Positions 33,229 to 41,462 of a DNA stretch of 41,462 bases are shown in pieces. This DNA is from Bacteroidales bacterium (GTDB lineage Bacteria; Bacteroidota; Bacteroidia; Bacteroidales; JAIPAH01), in the NCBI GenBank assembly GCA_021738485.1, contig JAIPBX010000017.1, positions 1 to 41,462 on the forward strand, read 5' to 3'. Position numbers and translations under genes: made by a program. Numbering within the stretch: the stretch's first letter is position 1; every line of letters starts with the position of its first letter. A model generated the notes under the pieces. It was given only the letters and a program-made list of their open reading frames with translations, was not told the origin of the DNA and did not search any database.

Positions 33229-35940
33229 TTAATTAAAATCGGCTGTAACTCCCAGCCTGAAAACTCTGGGCACCGGATAACGCAGGTAATCAACACCGGA
33301 AGGAATTTCAGGGTCAAGACCATTGTAATCGGTGACAGTAAATACGTTCCGGATGGAAGCATAAACTTTTAGATCAAATTTCTCATTGTATAGACCTTTT
33401 AAATCGTAGCTCAGGGTAATTCTGTCAAGTTTCAGGAATGAAGCATCTTCCAGGTAATAATCAGACAGCAGTTGTCTTTGATCGAAATGTGTATATCCGG
33501 TAGCGATATTTCTTAAGTATCCATTTTCATGGTAAAGTTTTGAATACGCAGAATGGTTTGAGGCCACATTATTGTATAAATAGTTGCCACTCCATATCCT
33601 TCCGGTGAGACTCAGATTGAACTTCCTGTATTTAAAATCTGTATAGAAGCCTATTGTAAAGTCCGGAGAAGCATTTTTATAAAGCTGTTTGTCATCTTCA
33701 TTTATAACCCCATTATCATCGTTGTCATCATATAATCCTTCAATAGGAGTGCCATCGGAAGAATACACCTGTTCGTAGAGATAGAACATACGAACCGGAT
33801 GGTCTGTTGTTTGAAGCATCACATTTTGTCCAACTCCTCCGATGATTGCTCCGGTAACTTTGCTGTAATCGTTATTACCATTGACAATCGATTCGATGGT
33901 GGTATTATGGGTTGTTAGGTTGATTCCCATATGCCAATGGATATCTTTTGTTTTCACCGGTAACCCATTGAGGGAAAACTCGAAACCCTTGTTAGTAATA
34001 CCGCCGCTGTTACTCCACCGATAATAAGTTTCGTTACCAAGCCATACCGGAAGCCTCACTAACATATTAGCGGTTTCACGGCTATACCAGTCTATAGTGC
34101 CATAAACCCTGCTTTCTGCCATACTGAACTCTATTCCTGCATTTAAGGAAGTCGTTACGGGCATCCTAAGATTCCTACTTAACGCTCCTTCACCACCATA
34201 TGGATTAAGGTTAATCCTGCCGCTCTTACCGTAACCCAATCGCACTTTCAACTTATCGAAAAAATCCGTGTTTCTGAAAAATGGCTCCCGGTCCGCGCGC
34301 CAGGCAAAAGAAGCGCCCGGATAACTTTGGTATTTGTTATCCTCTGCAAACCGGGAACTACCCTCGCGAGTATAAGCCAAACTCAAGAAGTAGCGATTTT
34401 TATAATCAAAATCGAGCATTCCAAACAAGGAAGTTCTCGTTTGTTCCACAATGCTATTTTGATCGCTTACAATTTCCTCATTATTACCATTATCAATATG
34501 ACGGATGATAGCGTGCTGTTCTCTTCTGTTTTCCTGATTGGAATATCCGGTTTTCAGATCGATGCTGGAGTGAATTTCTTTGAAATATTCGGAGTAATTG
34601 AGTGAACCCCGCCAGACCCGATCGGTTAGGCTAATCGAGTTATCTTTATCATACACAACTCCATTGCTCGGCGAAAACAATTCGGGCGGTATCCCGACCT
34701 TTTCGCTTTGATCATAGTCCATACCCCCGTAATGGAGATTCAACGAAATTTTCGGAAAAAAATGCATTTGGTATCGCAATCCCAGGCTGGTAAACAGGTA
34801 ATCTTCTGACAAGGTATTATTGATCCTATCGAGTTGTGCCAGTGGATTTTGAGGTGTTGGATAATCGGATTCAGAACCTTCCGAATAGCTGTAATACTCC
34901 CCTCCTGAAGTATGAATGGGCTGAGTGGGATTAAAAAGCAAGGCATTTTGCAGCGCTTCTACAGTGTTTGTATAGTCTCTGGTTGCACGCTGCCGATCCA
35001 TTTTAACACCTTTTACGTTGATATCCATCTCAAGATGATTATCGAGATAAGAAGGCCTCAGCCTTACACTGCCGCCGGTACGCTCAAGGGAAGTGTGTTT
35101 AAGCGTTCCCTCATTATTATCATAACCGATTGAAGCCCTGAATGGCATTGATAAGGAAGCAATATTCCCTGAAAATCCGATATGATGATTGTGGTGAAAG
35201 CTTCTTCTGAAAAGAGCATCCTGCCAATCGGTATTAGCATCGCCAAGGGCATTCAGCGCCTGTTCATTATCCGGATACTTTTCCTGTATAAGATCGCGGT
35301 AAGCAGGGCCATCCACTACCGGAACTGTCGAGGGATTTGTTCCAAATCCCAGCTCACCTTGATAGCGCACATGGATAGAAGAATCGACAGAGGGGGATTT
35401 TGTGGTGATAACAATAACACCGCTGGCTCCCCGCGAGCCATATTGCGTAGTGGCAGCAACATCTTTGAGTACATTGATTTGCCGGATGTCTTCACTATTC
35501 AGGAAGAGCAGAGGATTGTGTGTATCAGTGTAATATTTCGGATCAATGGGGACGCCATCAATGACATATAAAGGTGTGCTGAAGCCACTCAGGTTAGTGG
35601 CTCCCCGGATATTAAGCCGGGAATAACTTCCGGGAGAACCATCGCGGCGACTGATTCTCATGCCCAGGACTTTGCCTTTGATCATTTCTAAAGGGGATAG
35701 TAGAGCGCCGTGATTAAAATCGGAGGTGGAAAGCTGAACGGAAGAAGCGGTTTCGGAAGAAATTCTTCTTTGAAAATTATCCCCCGTTTTAAGCGTATCC
35801 TCCTTATTTTGGTAATGGTCAATACTGTCTTGTTCATCCATCGACCGGGAAAAGGGTTTGGAAATCTCACCGGGAGAACCAATCAATAAGCAACTTGAAA
35901 AAAATAACAGACTCAGGGAAAGCAGGGTTTTGCATTTCAT
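33229..35940 (-). CDS. SusC/RagA-family TonB-linked outer-membrane receptor, no SusD partner
   Basis: A 903-aa receptor. The SusC signature is clear: SPLEMIKGKVLGMRISRRDGSPGSYSRLNIRGATNLSGFSTPLYVIDGVPID, then INVLKDVAATTQYGSRGASGVIVITTK, and a long barrel ending FRLGVTADFN. The usual N-terminal carboxypeptidase-regulatory-like domain (about 80 residues) is missing: the plug starts only about 75 residues after the signal, preceded by a polar spacer. SusC proteins normally pair with a SusD lipoprotein, but none is adjacent; the neighbours are a T9SS protein downstream and ettA, which is divergent. The substrate cannot be inferred. Confidence 0.9.
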   Translation of the reverse strand: MKCKTLLSLSLLFFSSCLLIGSPGEISKPFSRSMDEQDSIDHYQNKEDTLKTGDNFQRRISSETASSVQLSTSDFNHGALLSPLEMIKGKVLGMRISRRDGSPGSYSRLNIRGATNLSGFSTPLYVIDGVPIDPKYYTDTHNPLLFLNSEDIRQINVLKDVAATTQYGSRGASGVIVITTKSPSVDSSIHVRYQGELGFGTNPSTVPVVDGPAYRDLIQEKYPDNEQALNALGDANTDWQDALFRRSFHHNHHIGFSGNIASLSMPFRASIGYDNNEGTLKHTSLERTGGSVRLRPSYLDNHLEMDINVKGVKMDRQRATRDYTNTVEALQNALLFNPTQPIHTSGGEYYSYSEGSESDYPTPQNPLAQLDRINNTLSEDYLFTSLGLRYQMHFFPKISLNLHYGGMDYDQSEKVGIPPELFSPSNGVVYDKDNSISLTDRVWRGSLNYSEYFKEIHSSIDLKTGYSNQENRREQHAIIRHIDNGNNEEIVSDQNSIVEQTRTSLFGMLDFDYKNRYFLSLAYTREGSSRFAEDNKYQSYPGASFAWRADREPFFRNTDFFDKLKVRLGYGKSGRINLNPYGGEGALSRNLRMPVTTSLNAGIEFSMAESRVYGTIDWYSRETANMLVRLPVWLGNETYYRWSNSGGITNKGFEFSLNGLPVKTKDIHWHMGINLTTHNTTIESIVNGNNDYSKVTGAIIGGVGQNVMLQTTDHPVRMFYLYEQVYSSDGTPIEGLYDDNDDNGVINEDDKQLYKNASPDFTIGFYTDFKYRKFNLSLTGRIWSGNYLYNNVASNHSAYSKLYHENGYLRNIATGYTHFDQRQLLSDYYLEDASFLKLDRITLSYDLKGLYNEKFDLKVYASIRNVFTVTDYNGLDPEIPSGVDYLRYPVPRVFRLGVTADFN

Positions 35941-36101
35941 AAATATAGATTTTGGGTATTAAATATCAATTTATGGCTTGCTGACACGTTTAACAAACTT
36001 ATAAAGAATTGAATGATTTGCAAAAGAACTTAAGGTGATTTGTAGTATAAACAGAAAAAGAAGCCTCACCATAATGATAACCTCAATTTCTTAATTTTCA
36101 C

Positions 36102-36109
36102 TATTTTTG
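36102..36109 (+). promoter_or_regulatory. Putative -7 promoter box for ettA
   Basis: TATTTTTG matches TAnnTTTG, 22 nt before the ATG at 36132. No convincing -33 TTG. Confidence 0.45.
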
Positions 36110-36131
36110 CATCTTTCAAAAGAAACACATT

Positions 36132-37820
36132 ATGGCAGAAGACAATAAAGTAATTTTTTCGATGGTGGATGTAAGCAAACAGACACCACAAGGGAAACAA
36201 ATTCTCAGGAATATTTACCTCTCTTTTTTTTATGGGGCTAAAATCGGCGTCTTAGGACTTAATGGTGCCGGCAAATCCACCCTGTTGCGAATCATAGCAG
36301 GTGAAGATGAACAGTACCAGGGGGAAGTACATTTTTCGCCCGGGTATTCGGTCGGGATGCTTTCCCAGGAACCTCAACTGGATGAAAACAAGAAGGTGAT
36401 AGATGTGGTTAAAGAAGGGGTACAGGAAACCGCCGACCTGCTAAAAGAATACGAGCAGATCAATGAAAAGTTTATGGATGAGGAAATCATGAACGACCCT
36501 GACAAAATGAATGCCCTCATCGAGAAACAAAGCAAAGTGCAGGAAGAGATTGATAGGCAGGGAGCGTGGGACCTTGACTCCAGGCTTGAGCAGGCGATGG
36601 ATGCCCTGCGCACGCCCGACGGCGATCAGCCCATAAGCGTTATCTCAGGAGGTGAAAGAAGACGTGTAGCCCTTTGCCGCCTTCTGCTGAAGGAACCTGA
36701 CATCCTGTTGCTCGACGAACCAACCAACCACCTGGATGCCGAATCGGTTCACTGGCTGGAACAACACCTCCAGCAATACAAAGGAACGGTGATTGCCGTG
36801 ACCCACGACAGATACTTCCTGGATAATGCGGCCGGCTGGATCCTGGAACTCGACAGGGGCGAAGGCATCCCCTTTAAAGGTAATTATTCATCATGGCTGG
36901 AGCAAAAAATGGAGCGGCTGCGCCAGGAAGAAAAGCAGGAGTCGAAACGCCAGAAGGCTTTAAACCGCGAGCTGGAATGGGCCAAAAAAGGGCCGAAAGG
37001 GCGCCAGAGCAAAGGGAAAGCCCGCCTGAACAACTATGAGACCATGATGGCGGAAGATATCAAAGAAAAAGAGAAAAAGGTGGAGATACCCATCCCTAAT
37101 GGGCCCCGTCTTGGAAAAGAAGTGATTGAAGCGGTAGACCTGGCCAAGGGATACGATGATCGCCTCCTTTTCGAGCATATGAATTTCAATCTTCCGCAAG
37201 CAGGAATTGTTGGCGTTATAGGGCCCAACGGTTCCGGGAAAACCACGCTGTTTCGCATGATTATGGGCGAAGAAGAGCCCGATGCCGGTGAGCTGAAGAT
37301 AGGTGATACCGTTAAGATTGGCTATGTCGACCAGCGCCATGCCGATATCGATCCCGACAAAACCGTTTATGAAGTGATAAGCGGTGGCCATGAAACGCTC
37401 GAAATCGGAGGTCTTTCCATTAATGCCCGCGCCTATGTCAGCCGCTTTAATTTTAGCGGCGCCGACCAACAAAAAAAAGTAGGTGTGTTGTCGGGAGGTG
37501 AGCGAAACCGGCTGCACCTGGCCATGACTTTAAAGACGGAGGCCAACGTCATGCTCCTCGACGAACCCACCAACGATATTGACGTGAACACCCTGCGGGC
37601 GCTGGAAGAAGGTATTGAGAATTTTGCAGGCTGTGCCGTAGTCGTCTCCCACGACCGCTGGTTCCTCGACCGAATTTGCACCCATATCCTGGCCTTCGAA
37701 GGCAATTCCACGGCGTATTTCTTTGAAGGTTCTTTCAGCGAATACGAAGAAAACCGACGCAAGCGCCTCGGTGGCGACATCATCCCCAAGCGGTTGAAAT
37801 ATAAGAAGCTGACGAGGTAA
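36132..37820 (+). CDS. ettA: Energy-dependent translational throttle protein EttA (ABC-F)
   Basis: A 562-aa ABC-F protein with two ATPase domains and no membrane part. Domain 1 has GLNGAGKST, ISGGERRRVALCRLL and LLLDEPTNHLDAESVHW; domain 2 has GPNGSGKTT, LSGGERNRLHLAMTL and MLLDEPTNDIDVNTL. An arm insertion (about 95-140) and the charged linker (about 255-320, WAKKGPKGRQSKGKARLNNYE) correspond to the EttA arm and P-site tRNA interaction motif. EttA binds the ribosomal E site and gates entry into elongation according to energy state. Full length and typical. Monocistronic, with no obvious terminator. Confidence 0.96.
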   Translation: MAEDNKVIFSMVDVSKQTPQGKQILRNIYLSFFYGAKIGVLGLNGAGKSTLLRIIAGEDEQYQGEVHFSPGYSVGMLSQEPQLDENKKVIDVVKEGVQETADLLKEYEQINEKFMDEEIMNDPDKMNALIEKQSKVQEEIDRQGAWDLDSRLEQAMDALRTPDGDQPISVISGGERRRVALCRLLLKEPDILLLDEPTNHLDAESVHWLEQHLQQYKGTVIAVTHDRYFLDNAAGWILELDRGEGIPFKGNYSSWLEQKMERLRQEEKQESKRQKALNRELEWAKKGPKGRQSKGKARLNNYETMMAEDIKEKEKKVEIPIPNGPRLGKEVIEAVDLAKGYDDRLLFEHMNFNLPQAGIVGVIGPNGSGKTTLFRMIMGEEEPDAGELKIGDTVKIGYVDQRHADIDPDKTVYEVISGGHETLEIGGLSINARAYVSRFNFSGADQQKKVGVLSGGERNRLHLAMTLKTEANVMLLDEPTNDIDVNTLRALEEGIENFAGCAVVVSHDRWFLDRICTHILAFEGNSTAYFFEGSFSEYEENRRKRLGGDIIPKRLKYKKLTR

Positions 37821-37863
37821 GATAAGCGTTTTAGACGGCTTGTTTGTTGTTTAAGATAGTGGA

Positions 37864-38107
37864 AGGTGCTGTTATCAGGCGCTTAGCCGATTACATCGGT
37901 ATTTTGCTAACCGTTATTGCATTTTCTAGCAATCCGGCTTTTTTTCCTCTGTCATAATCGGCTTAGCACCTGTTTAGCAACTTTTCTTATCACAAAAACC
38001 TGCCATCTCTCGCCATTCCCTCTGGCCCTCACTAAGAGCTGGCAGGTTAGCGATTCGACCTTCCAACTGTTTGGGTAGGCCGGCGGGAGGGCTGCAGATG
38101 GAAGGTC
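37864..38107. other. Dense series of inverted repeats in the ettA/globin intergenic region
   Basis: Three stem pairs lie in series. AGGTGCT...GCTTAGCCGATTA (37864-37893) is inverted against TAATCGGCTTAGCACCT (37955-37971), 12 of 13 matching in the longer arm. AACCTGCCA (37997-38005) pairs with TGGCAGGTT (38040-38048). GACCTTCCA (38057-38065) pairs with TGGAAGGTC (38099-38107). The 37821-38148 stretch holds no gene. It could be a structured RNA or remnants of palindromic repeats. Confidence 0.55.
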
Positions 38108-38148
38108 TTGGGAAATATGGTTTGTTGAATTTTCTAATCCTATTGCCG

Positions 38149-38538
38149 TTACCTATTCATCAAAAAGCGGGCGGTATAGTCGAAGTAGCCCATGATAAAC
38201 TCCTTGCATTCATCATCCATCGGGTTGTTAAGGATGGCTTTACTCATGTGTCCTATCCAGTGCTGGCGCGCTTCGTCGGTTACGGGAAAGGGAGCGTGCC
38301 TGACTTTGAGCTTGGGATGGCCGCGACGCTCGGAATAGGTTTGCGGGCCACCGAAATATTGGATGACAAACAGAAACAACCTTTCTTTGGCCGGTTCCAG
38401 GTCATCCGGGTACATATCCCGCAACAGCGGATCGTGTCTCAGGCTCTCGTAAAAATCATCTATAAGTTTCCAGAAATTTTCCCTTCCTACCTTGTTATAA
38501 TAAGTCCGTGCTTTTGCCAGGTATTCTTCCGCATCCAT
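38149..38538 (-). CDS. Group II truncated hemoglobin
   Basis: A 129-aa globin. It matches group II truncated hemoglobins in LIDDFYESLRHDPLLRDMYPDDLEPAKERLFLFVIQYFGGPQTYSERRGHPKLKVRHAPFPV, with the proximal-type His at H81 (RHAPF) and the conserved Trp at W94 (RQHWIGHM). Such globins bind O2 or NO and are linked to oxidative or nitrosative stress handling. Cytoplasmic. It sits 60 nt downstream of the PAP2 gene on the same strand, possibly co-transcribed. Confidence 0.92.
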   Translation of the reverse strand: MDAEEYLAKARTYYNKVGRENFWKLIDDFYESLRHDPLLRDMYPDDLEPAKERLFLFVIQYFGGPQTYSERRGHPKLKVRHAPFPVTDEARQHWIGHMSKAILNNPMDDECKEFIMGYFDYTARFLMNR

Positions 38539-38598
38539 ATTTTGTTGTTAATCGATTTTCCCCAACAAACAGGTTGATTGCACGATTTGTTTTCGTGA

Positions 38599-39246
38599 TT
38601 AAAGTTTTAACCTTTCGCCCAGAAGACCTTTATGCCAGGCCGGGTTTTGCGAAATATTTGTTCTTTGTTGAAAGAAATATTGGATAATTAGTACAGATGC
38701 GGTCCCGATTAATGCTCCGAAATAGATGTCAATAAAAAAATGCTGAAGTATATAGACTCTGGAAATCCCCACAATCAAAGCAATTAAAAACAAAGGTATT
38801 CCCCATTTGCGATTAATGCTCAGCGCCAGGAAGCAAAACAGTACGAACGCTACAGCGGTATGTCCGGAAGGGAACGTGTGATAGCCATGTACATTCACTC
38901 CCTCCACGAAATTTAGCGCCACATCCTCGCCGAAGAATTTCTTTGGCCGGACCAGATGCGAAAAGAATCCACGCTTTCCCACACCCTGAACGATTAATGT
39001 TTCAAGCAGGATAGCCGCTGTAAAGACAAGGGTTCGATAGTAGTTCACAAAGAGTAATAATACAATGAGTACTGCCGGAATAATCCCGTCTCCTAAATAT
39101 GTAGCATATTTGAAGAAGCTATCCCAAAAAGGAGTATGAAGGTCGTTAAGCCATAAAAGAAATTTACCTTTCGGCAGAAACAGAATAGGTACTGCTATAA
39201 CAAGAAAGACCAGATGCGCCCGTATGAACGGATGAAGATTCTTCAT
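38599..39246 (-). CDS. PAP2-superfamily membrane phosphatase
   Basis: A 215-aa membrane protein with about five or six helices. The PAP2 acid phosphatase motifs are present: a basic first motif around GKRGFFSHLVRPKKFF, PSGHT in YHTFPSGHTAVAF, and SRVYILQHFFIDIYFG with the catalytic His and Asp. Members dephosphorylate lipid phosphates such as undecaprenyl pyrophosphate or phosphatidylglycerophosphate, or lipid A in Bacteroidota; the substrate here is undetermined. It is the first gene before the globin gene, downstream of the palindromic element that separates it from folE. Confidence 0.9.
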   Translation of the reverse strand: MKNLHPFIRAHLVFLVIAVPILFLPKGKFLLWLNDLHTPFWDSFFKYATYLGDGIIPAVLIVLLLFVNYYRTLVFTAAILLETLIVQGVGKRGFFSHLVRPKKFFGEDVALNFVEGVNVHGYHTFPSGHTAVAFVLFCFLALSINRKWGIPLFLIALIVGISRVYILQHFFIDIYFGALIGTASVLIIQYFFQQRTNISQNPAWHKGLLGERLKL

Positions 39247-39397
39247 TTTTTCTTCAAAAATAGGGAAATTTGTTATTATATAGTTAGTTAGTCGTTTTTC
39301 AACAATAAAATTGTCTATAATCCTTTACAGTCGATTGACGTTGCTGATAAGGGTGAGACTCAGCTCTAATTTTCTTTGCTACCTGTATAATTTCCAT

Positions 39398-39600
39398 AGA
39401 TTTCTCCCTGCGATACTTCACTGTCGCTCAGTATCTTGGTCGAAACGTCTCATAGGGATGGAAAACAAAGAAAAAGGCCAGCAAAAAACGCCGGAAAGGG
39501 TAGCGTTTTTTGCGGGCCTTTTTCACCTTCTGCTCTCCCAAAGCAACAGTCGTTCCGAACAAATCACTGAGCGATAGCGGAGTGATGCAGTGAGGAATCT
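39398..39600. repeat. Composite palindromic element: long stem-loop inside imperfect inverted repeats
   Basis: The core hairpin has arms AAAAAGGCCAGCAAAAAACGC (39471-39491) and GCGTTTTTTGCGGGCCTTTTT (39503-39523), matching at 20 of 21 positions with an 11-nt loop. Around it, about 45-nt arms at 39398-39442 (AGATTTCTCCCTGC...TCGCTCAGT) and 39556-39600 (ACTGAGCGA...GCAGTGAGGAATCT) are imperfectly inverted. It lies downstream of folE and may act as its terminator. A 39-codon frame across it is not credible as a gene. The rest of 39247-39699 shows nothing. Confidence 0.8.
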
Positions 39601-39699
39601 AAAAAATGGGTCAAAAACCAATCTGATATGGGCTGGTAAATAATCATCTAATTATTATCCGGGCATAAATAGCTGAATTAAACGACTTAAGATTTTTAA

Positions 39700-40404
39700 T
39701 TAATGTTTTAATTCCATGTTCACGTAATCGAGGAATTCCCGTTTTTTGCTTTCGTTTCTAAAATGCCCCATGTACTCGGCAGTAACTGTCGAACTGGATT
39801 TATCTTCAATGCCCCTGGAACTGACACACAAATGGTTGGCTTCAACGATGACGGCAACATCGTTGGTGTTCAGAGAACGACTAATTTCCTCTGCAATCTG
39901 GCGGGTAAGCCGCTCCTGCACCTGCGGACGGCGGGCATAGTAGTCTACGACACGGTTGAGCTTGGAAAGCCCCACTACTTTACCGCTGGATATGTAAGCC
40001 ACGTGGGCTTTGCCCATAATCGGGACAAAATGGTGTTCACAACTGGAGTTGACCGTGATATTTTTCTCTACGATCATCTCGTTGTATTTGTATTTATTGT
40101 CAAAGGCCCGCATTTCGGGTTTATTCTTCGGGTCGAGGCCTTTGAATTTTTCCTTGACAAACATTTTGGCTACCCGGTGGGGTGTTCCGGATAAACTATC
40201 ATCGGAAAGATCCAGCCCCAGTGTTTCCATTATGTCCTGGAAGCGATCTTCAATAAAAGCTATTTTTTCTTCATCACTTAGTTCATGCGCATCCTCTCGC
40301 ATGGGTGTATCCACAGAACCGGGGATATGGTTATCACCTTCGAATTCTACTTTCGCTATCTTCTCGAAGGGAATATTTTTAATGGCTGATCCGTTTGTTT
40401 TCAT
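39700..40404 (-). CDS. folE: GTP cyclohydrolase I (type IA)
   Basis: A 234-aa FolE, which converts GTP to 7,8-dihydroneopterin triphosphate for folate or other pterins. The zinc ligands are C122 and H125 in SSCEHHFVPIMG and C193 in NHLCVSSRGI, with the same 71-residue spacing as the E. coli enzyme. GTP-binding segments GLSKLNRVVDYYARRPQVQERLT and SSSTVTAEYMGHF are intact. An extra N-terminal stretch of about 40 residues is polar. It is divergent from the HD hydrolase gene, with about 170 AT-rich nt between them. Confidence 0.97.
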   Translation of the reverse strand: MKTNGSAIKNIPFEKIAKVEFEGDNHIPGSVDTPMREDAHELSDEEKIAFIEDRFQDIMETLGLDLSDDSLSGTPHRVAKMFVKEKFKGLDPKNKPEMRAFDNKYKYNEMIVEKNITVNSSCEHHFVPIMGKAHVAYISSGKVVGLSKLNRVVDYYARRPQVQERLTRQIAEEISRSLNTNDVAVIVEANHLCVSSRGIEDKSSSTVTAEYMGHFRNESKKREFLDYVNMELKH

Positions 40405-40574
40405 AATTCGTTTGTTTAATTTCCAACTTTATTAACGAAGTAATTTTTGTTTTGTTTAAATAAAAAATATAAAAGGTAAACAAAATTTATCTTTTATAGG
40501 GGTACTTTTAGTAAGATGCTCGTTTAAAGACATTTATTTTGCGGATTTAAAACACAAGAAAGTCGTTTAACAAT

Positions 40575-41243
40575 ATGGAAGGAAAGTTTAACACAAGAGA
40601 TGATGCTATCAATCAAATATCCAATGAAATAAAAGAACGTTTTTCCGGGGAGGGTACCGGACACGACTGGTGGCACATTTACCGGGTATGGCGTATGAGC
40701 CGGAATCTGGCCAGTCAGTATGATGAAGCGGATGATTTGGTTATCGAATTAGCCGCCCTAACGCACGATATGGCCGATCACAAACTCATGGAAAAACCTG
40801 AGGAGGGAGAAAAGGAGATACAGGAGTTGTTAAAGCGGCATGAAGTATTGGATGAAGATATTAATCACGTTTTGTATATCTCCCGGAATATTTCTTTCAA
40901 GGGGGCCAATGTAGAGGAACAGATGTCCACCTTGGAAGGAAAAATCGTGCAGGATGCCGACCGTCTGGATGCCATTGGCGCTATCGGAATTGCCCGAACC
41001 TTTGCTTACGGGGGCAGCAAAAAGCATGAGTTATACAACCCGGAAATTTCCGTGGAGCAACATGATAACTTTGAGGCTTACAAAAGCAGTAAAGCGCCTA
41101 CTATCAATCATTTTTACGAGAAGCTGCTATTGCTGAAAGACCGGCTTAACACGGAAGCGGCCCGTAAAATCGCCGAAGAGCGCCATCGTTACATGGAAGA
41201 ATTCCTGGAGCGGTTTTACGAAGAGTGGGAAGGCAAAAGATGA
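40575..41243 (+). CDS. HD-domain phosphohydrolase (YedJ-like)
   Basis: A 222-aa cytoplasmic metal-dependent HD hydrolase. The metal ligands are seen as GHDWWHIYRVW (first His), ALTHDMAD (HD pair) and VQDADRLDAIGAIGIARTFAYGG (distal Asp), with the family segment TINHFYEKLLLLKDRLNTEAAR near the end. This is the YedJ/YpgQ type of HD protein, for which nucleotide pyrophosphatase activity has been reported in some members; the physiological substrate here is not known. Single gene, divergent from folE, with about 140 nt to the IS element downstream. Confidence 0.9.
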   Translation: MEGKFNTRDDAINQISNEIKERFSGEGTGHDWWHIYRVWRMSRNLASQYDEADDLVIELAALTHDMADHKLMEKPEEGEKEIQELLKRHEVLDEDINHVLYISRNISFKGANVEEQMSTLEGKIVQDADRLDAIGAIGIARTFAYGGSKKHELYNPEISVEQHDNFEAYKSSKAPTINHFYEKLLLLKDRLNTEAARKIAEERHRYMEEFLERFYEEWEGKR

Positions 41244-41383
41244 TGGCCAACTTTGCCTTTTCATTTTGAAACGAGATAGGGCAATTGGCAGTGAGCAACA
41301 GGCAGGAAAATTAATGGCTTTCTTGTCCTTTCATGATATAGGTTGACACGAAGTTTAGTTGAAAACTTCCTTAAATTAGTATT

Positions 41384-41462
41384 ATGAAAAATAAAAGTCA
41401 TCGCCGCTTTAGTACCGTATTTAAAAAAGAGAAAGTAGAGCTTATCGATGAAGGTAAGCTAA
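41384..41462 (+). CDS. IS3-like transposase OrfA, N-terminal fragment cut by window edge
   Basis: Too short for the ORF track. The ATG at 41384 opens MKNKSHRRFSTVFKKEKVELIDEGKL and stays open to the window end. The HRRFS..FKKEKVEL pattern is the start of the HTH_Tnp_1 domain found in IS3/IS911-type OrfA proteins. TTGACACGAAGTTTAGTTGAAAACTTCC at about 41343-41370 may be the left end of the element. The family is inferred from 26 residues only. Confidence 0.5.
   Translation, partial: MKNKSHRRFSTVFKKEKVELIDEGKL

Noticed and set aside
39311-39577. Plus-strand ORF, including MENKEKGQQKTPERVAFFAGLF
   Set aside because: It is a translation of the long palindromic hairpin; no independent coding evidence.
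1-41462. CRISPR arrays, rRNA, tRNA genes, prophage or toxin-antitoxin modules
   Set aside because: I looked for regularly spaced short repeats, rRNA/tRNA-like segments and phage or toxin-antitoxin genes and saw none; a tRNAscan or Infernal run would be decisive for small RNAs.

Overview
This window comes from the chromosome of a member of the Bacteroidota, most likely an anaerobic or facultative Marinilabiliales/Bacteroidales-type organism. The evidence is a complete six-gene Rnf complex, a SusC/RagA-type receptor, proteins with type IX secretion (T9SS) C-terminal sorting domains, a BtuB/BtuG-type vitamin B12 locus, and several TAnnTTTG promoter boxes of the Bacteroidota type. The lineage is inferred from gene content only. 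Both window ends lie inside insertion sequences (IS21-like on the left, IS3-like on the right), so this may be a contig bounded by repeats.

Layout. 1-912: the end of an IS21-like element inserted into a tandem intergenic repeat. 925-5014 (minus): an RSH (p)ppGpp enzyme whose hydrolase site looks dead, and a clpS-nfeD-floA operon. 5108-5755 (plus): a Nudix CoA-pyrophosphatase-like gene. 6172-6594: an OsmC-like peroxidase. 6660-12680 (minus): a B12-riboswitch-controlled operon with a T9SS-sorted propeller protein, a second T9SS-sorted protein, a BtuB-like receptor and a BtuG-like surface lipoprotein. 13332-15539 (plus): an unusually long 2,3-aminomutase-family radical SAM enzyme. 16092-17857 (plus): an RRM protein, a cold-shock protein and an alpha/beta hydrolase. 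17902-21315 (minus): a compact envelope cluster (TM2 protein, LolA-like protein, exported YidD-like protein, two related TPR/membrane-hairpin proteins). 21372-25019 (minus): a hypothetical exported protein, a TPR histidine kinase and FtsE. 25143-30386 (minus): rnfBCDGEA. 30715-35940 (minus): a large T9SS protein and a SusC-like receptor without SusD. 36132-37820 (plus): ettA. 38149-41243: a group II truncated globin, a PAP2 phosphatase, folE and an HD hydrolase.

Most genes are ordinary chromosomal functions. The parts most worth following up are the B12 locus with T9SS-sorted candidate cobalamin-capture proteins, the aminomutase with Lys/Asn at the two positions that are Asp in lysine 2,3-aminomutase, and the YidD/TM2/TPR envelope operon. 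Intergenic regions are rich in nested inverted repeats and decayed dispersed repeats. I saw no CRISPR array, rRNA or convincing tRNA.
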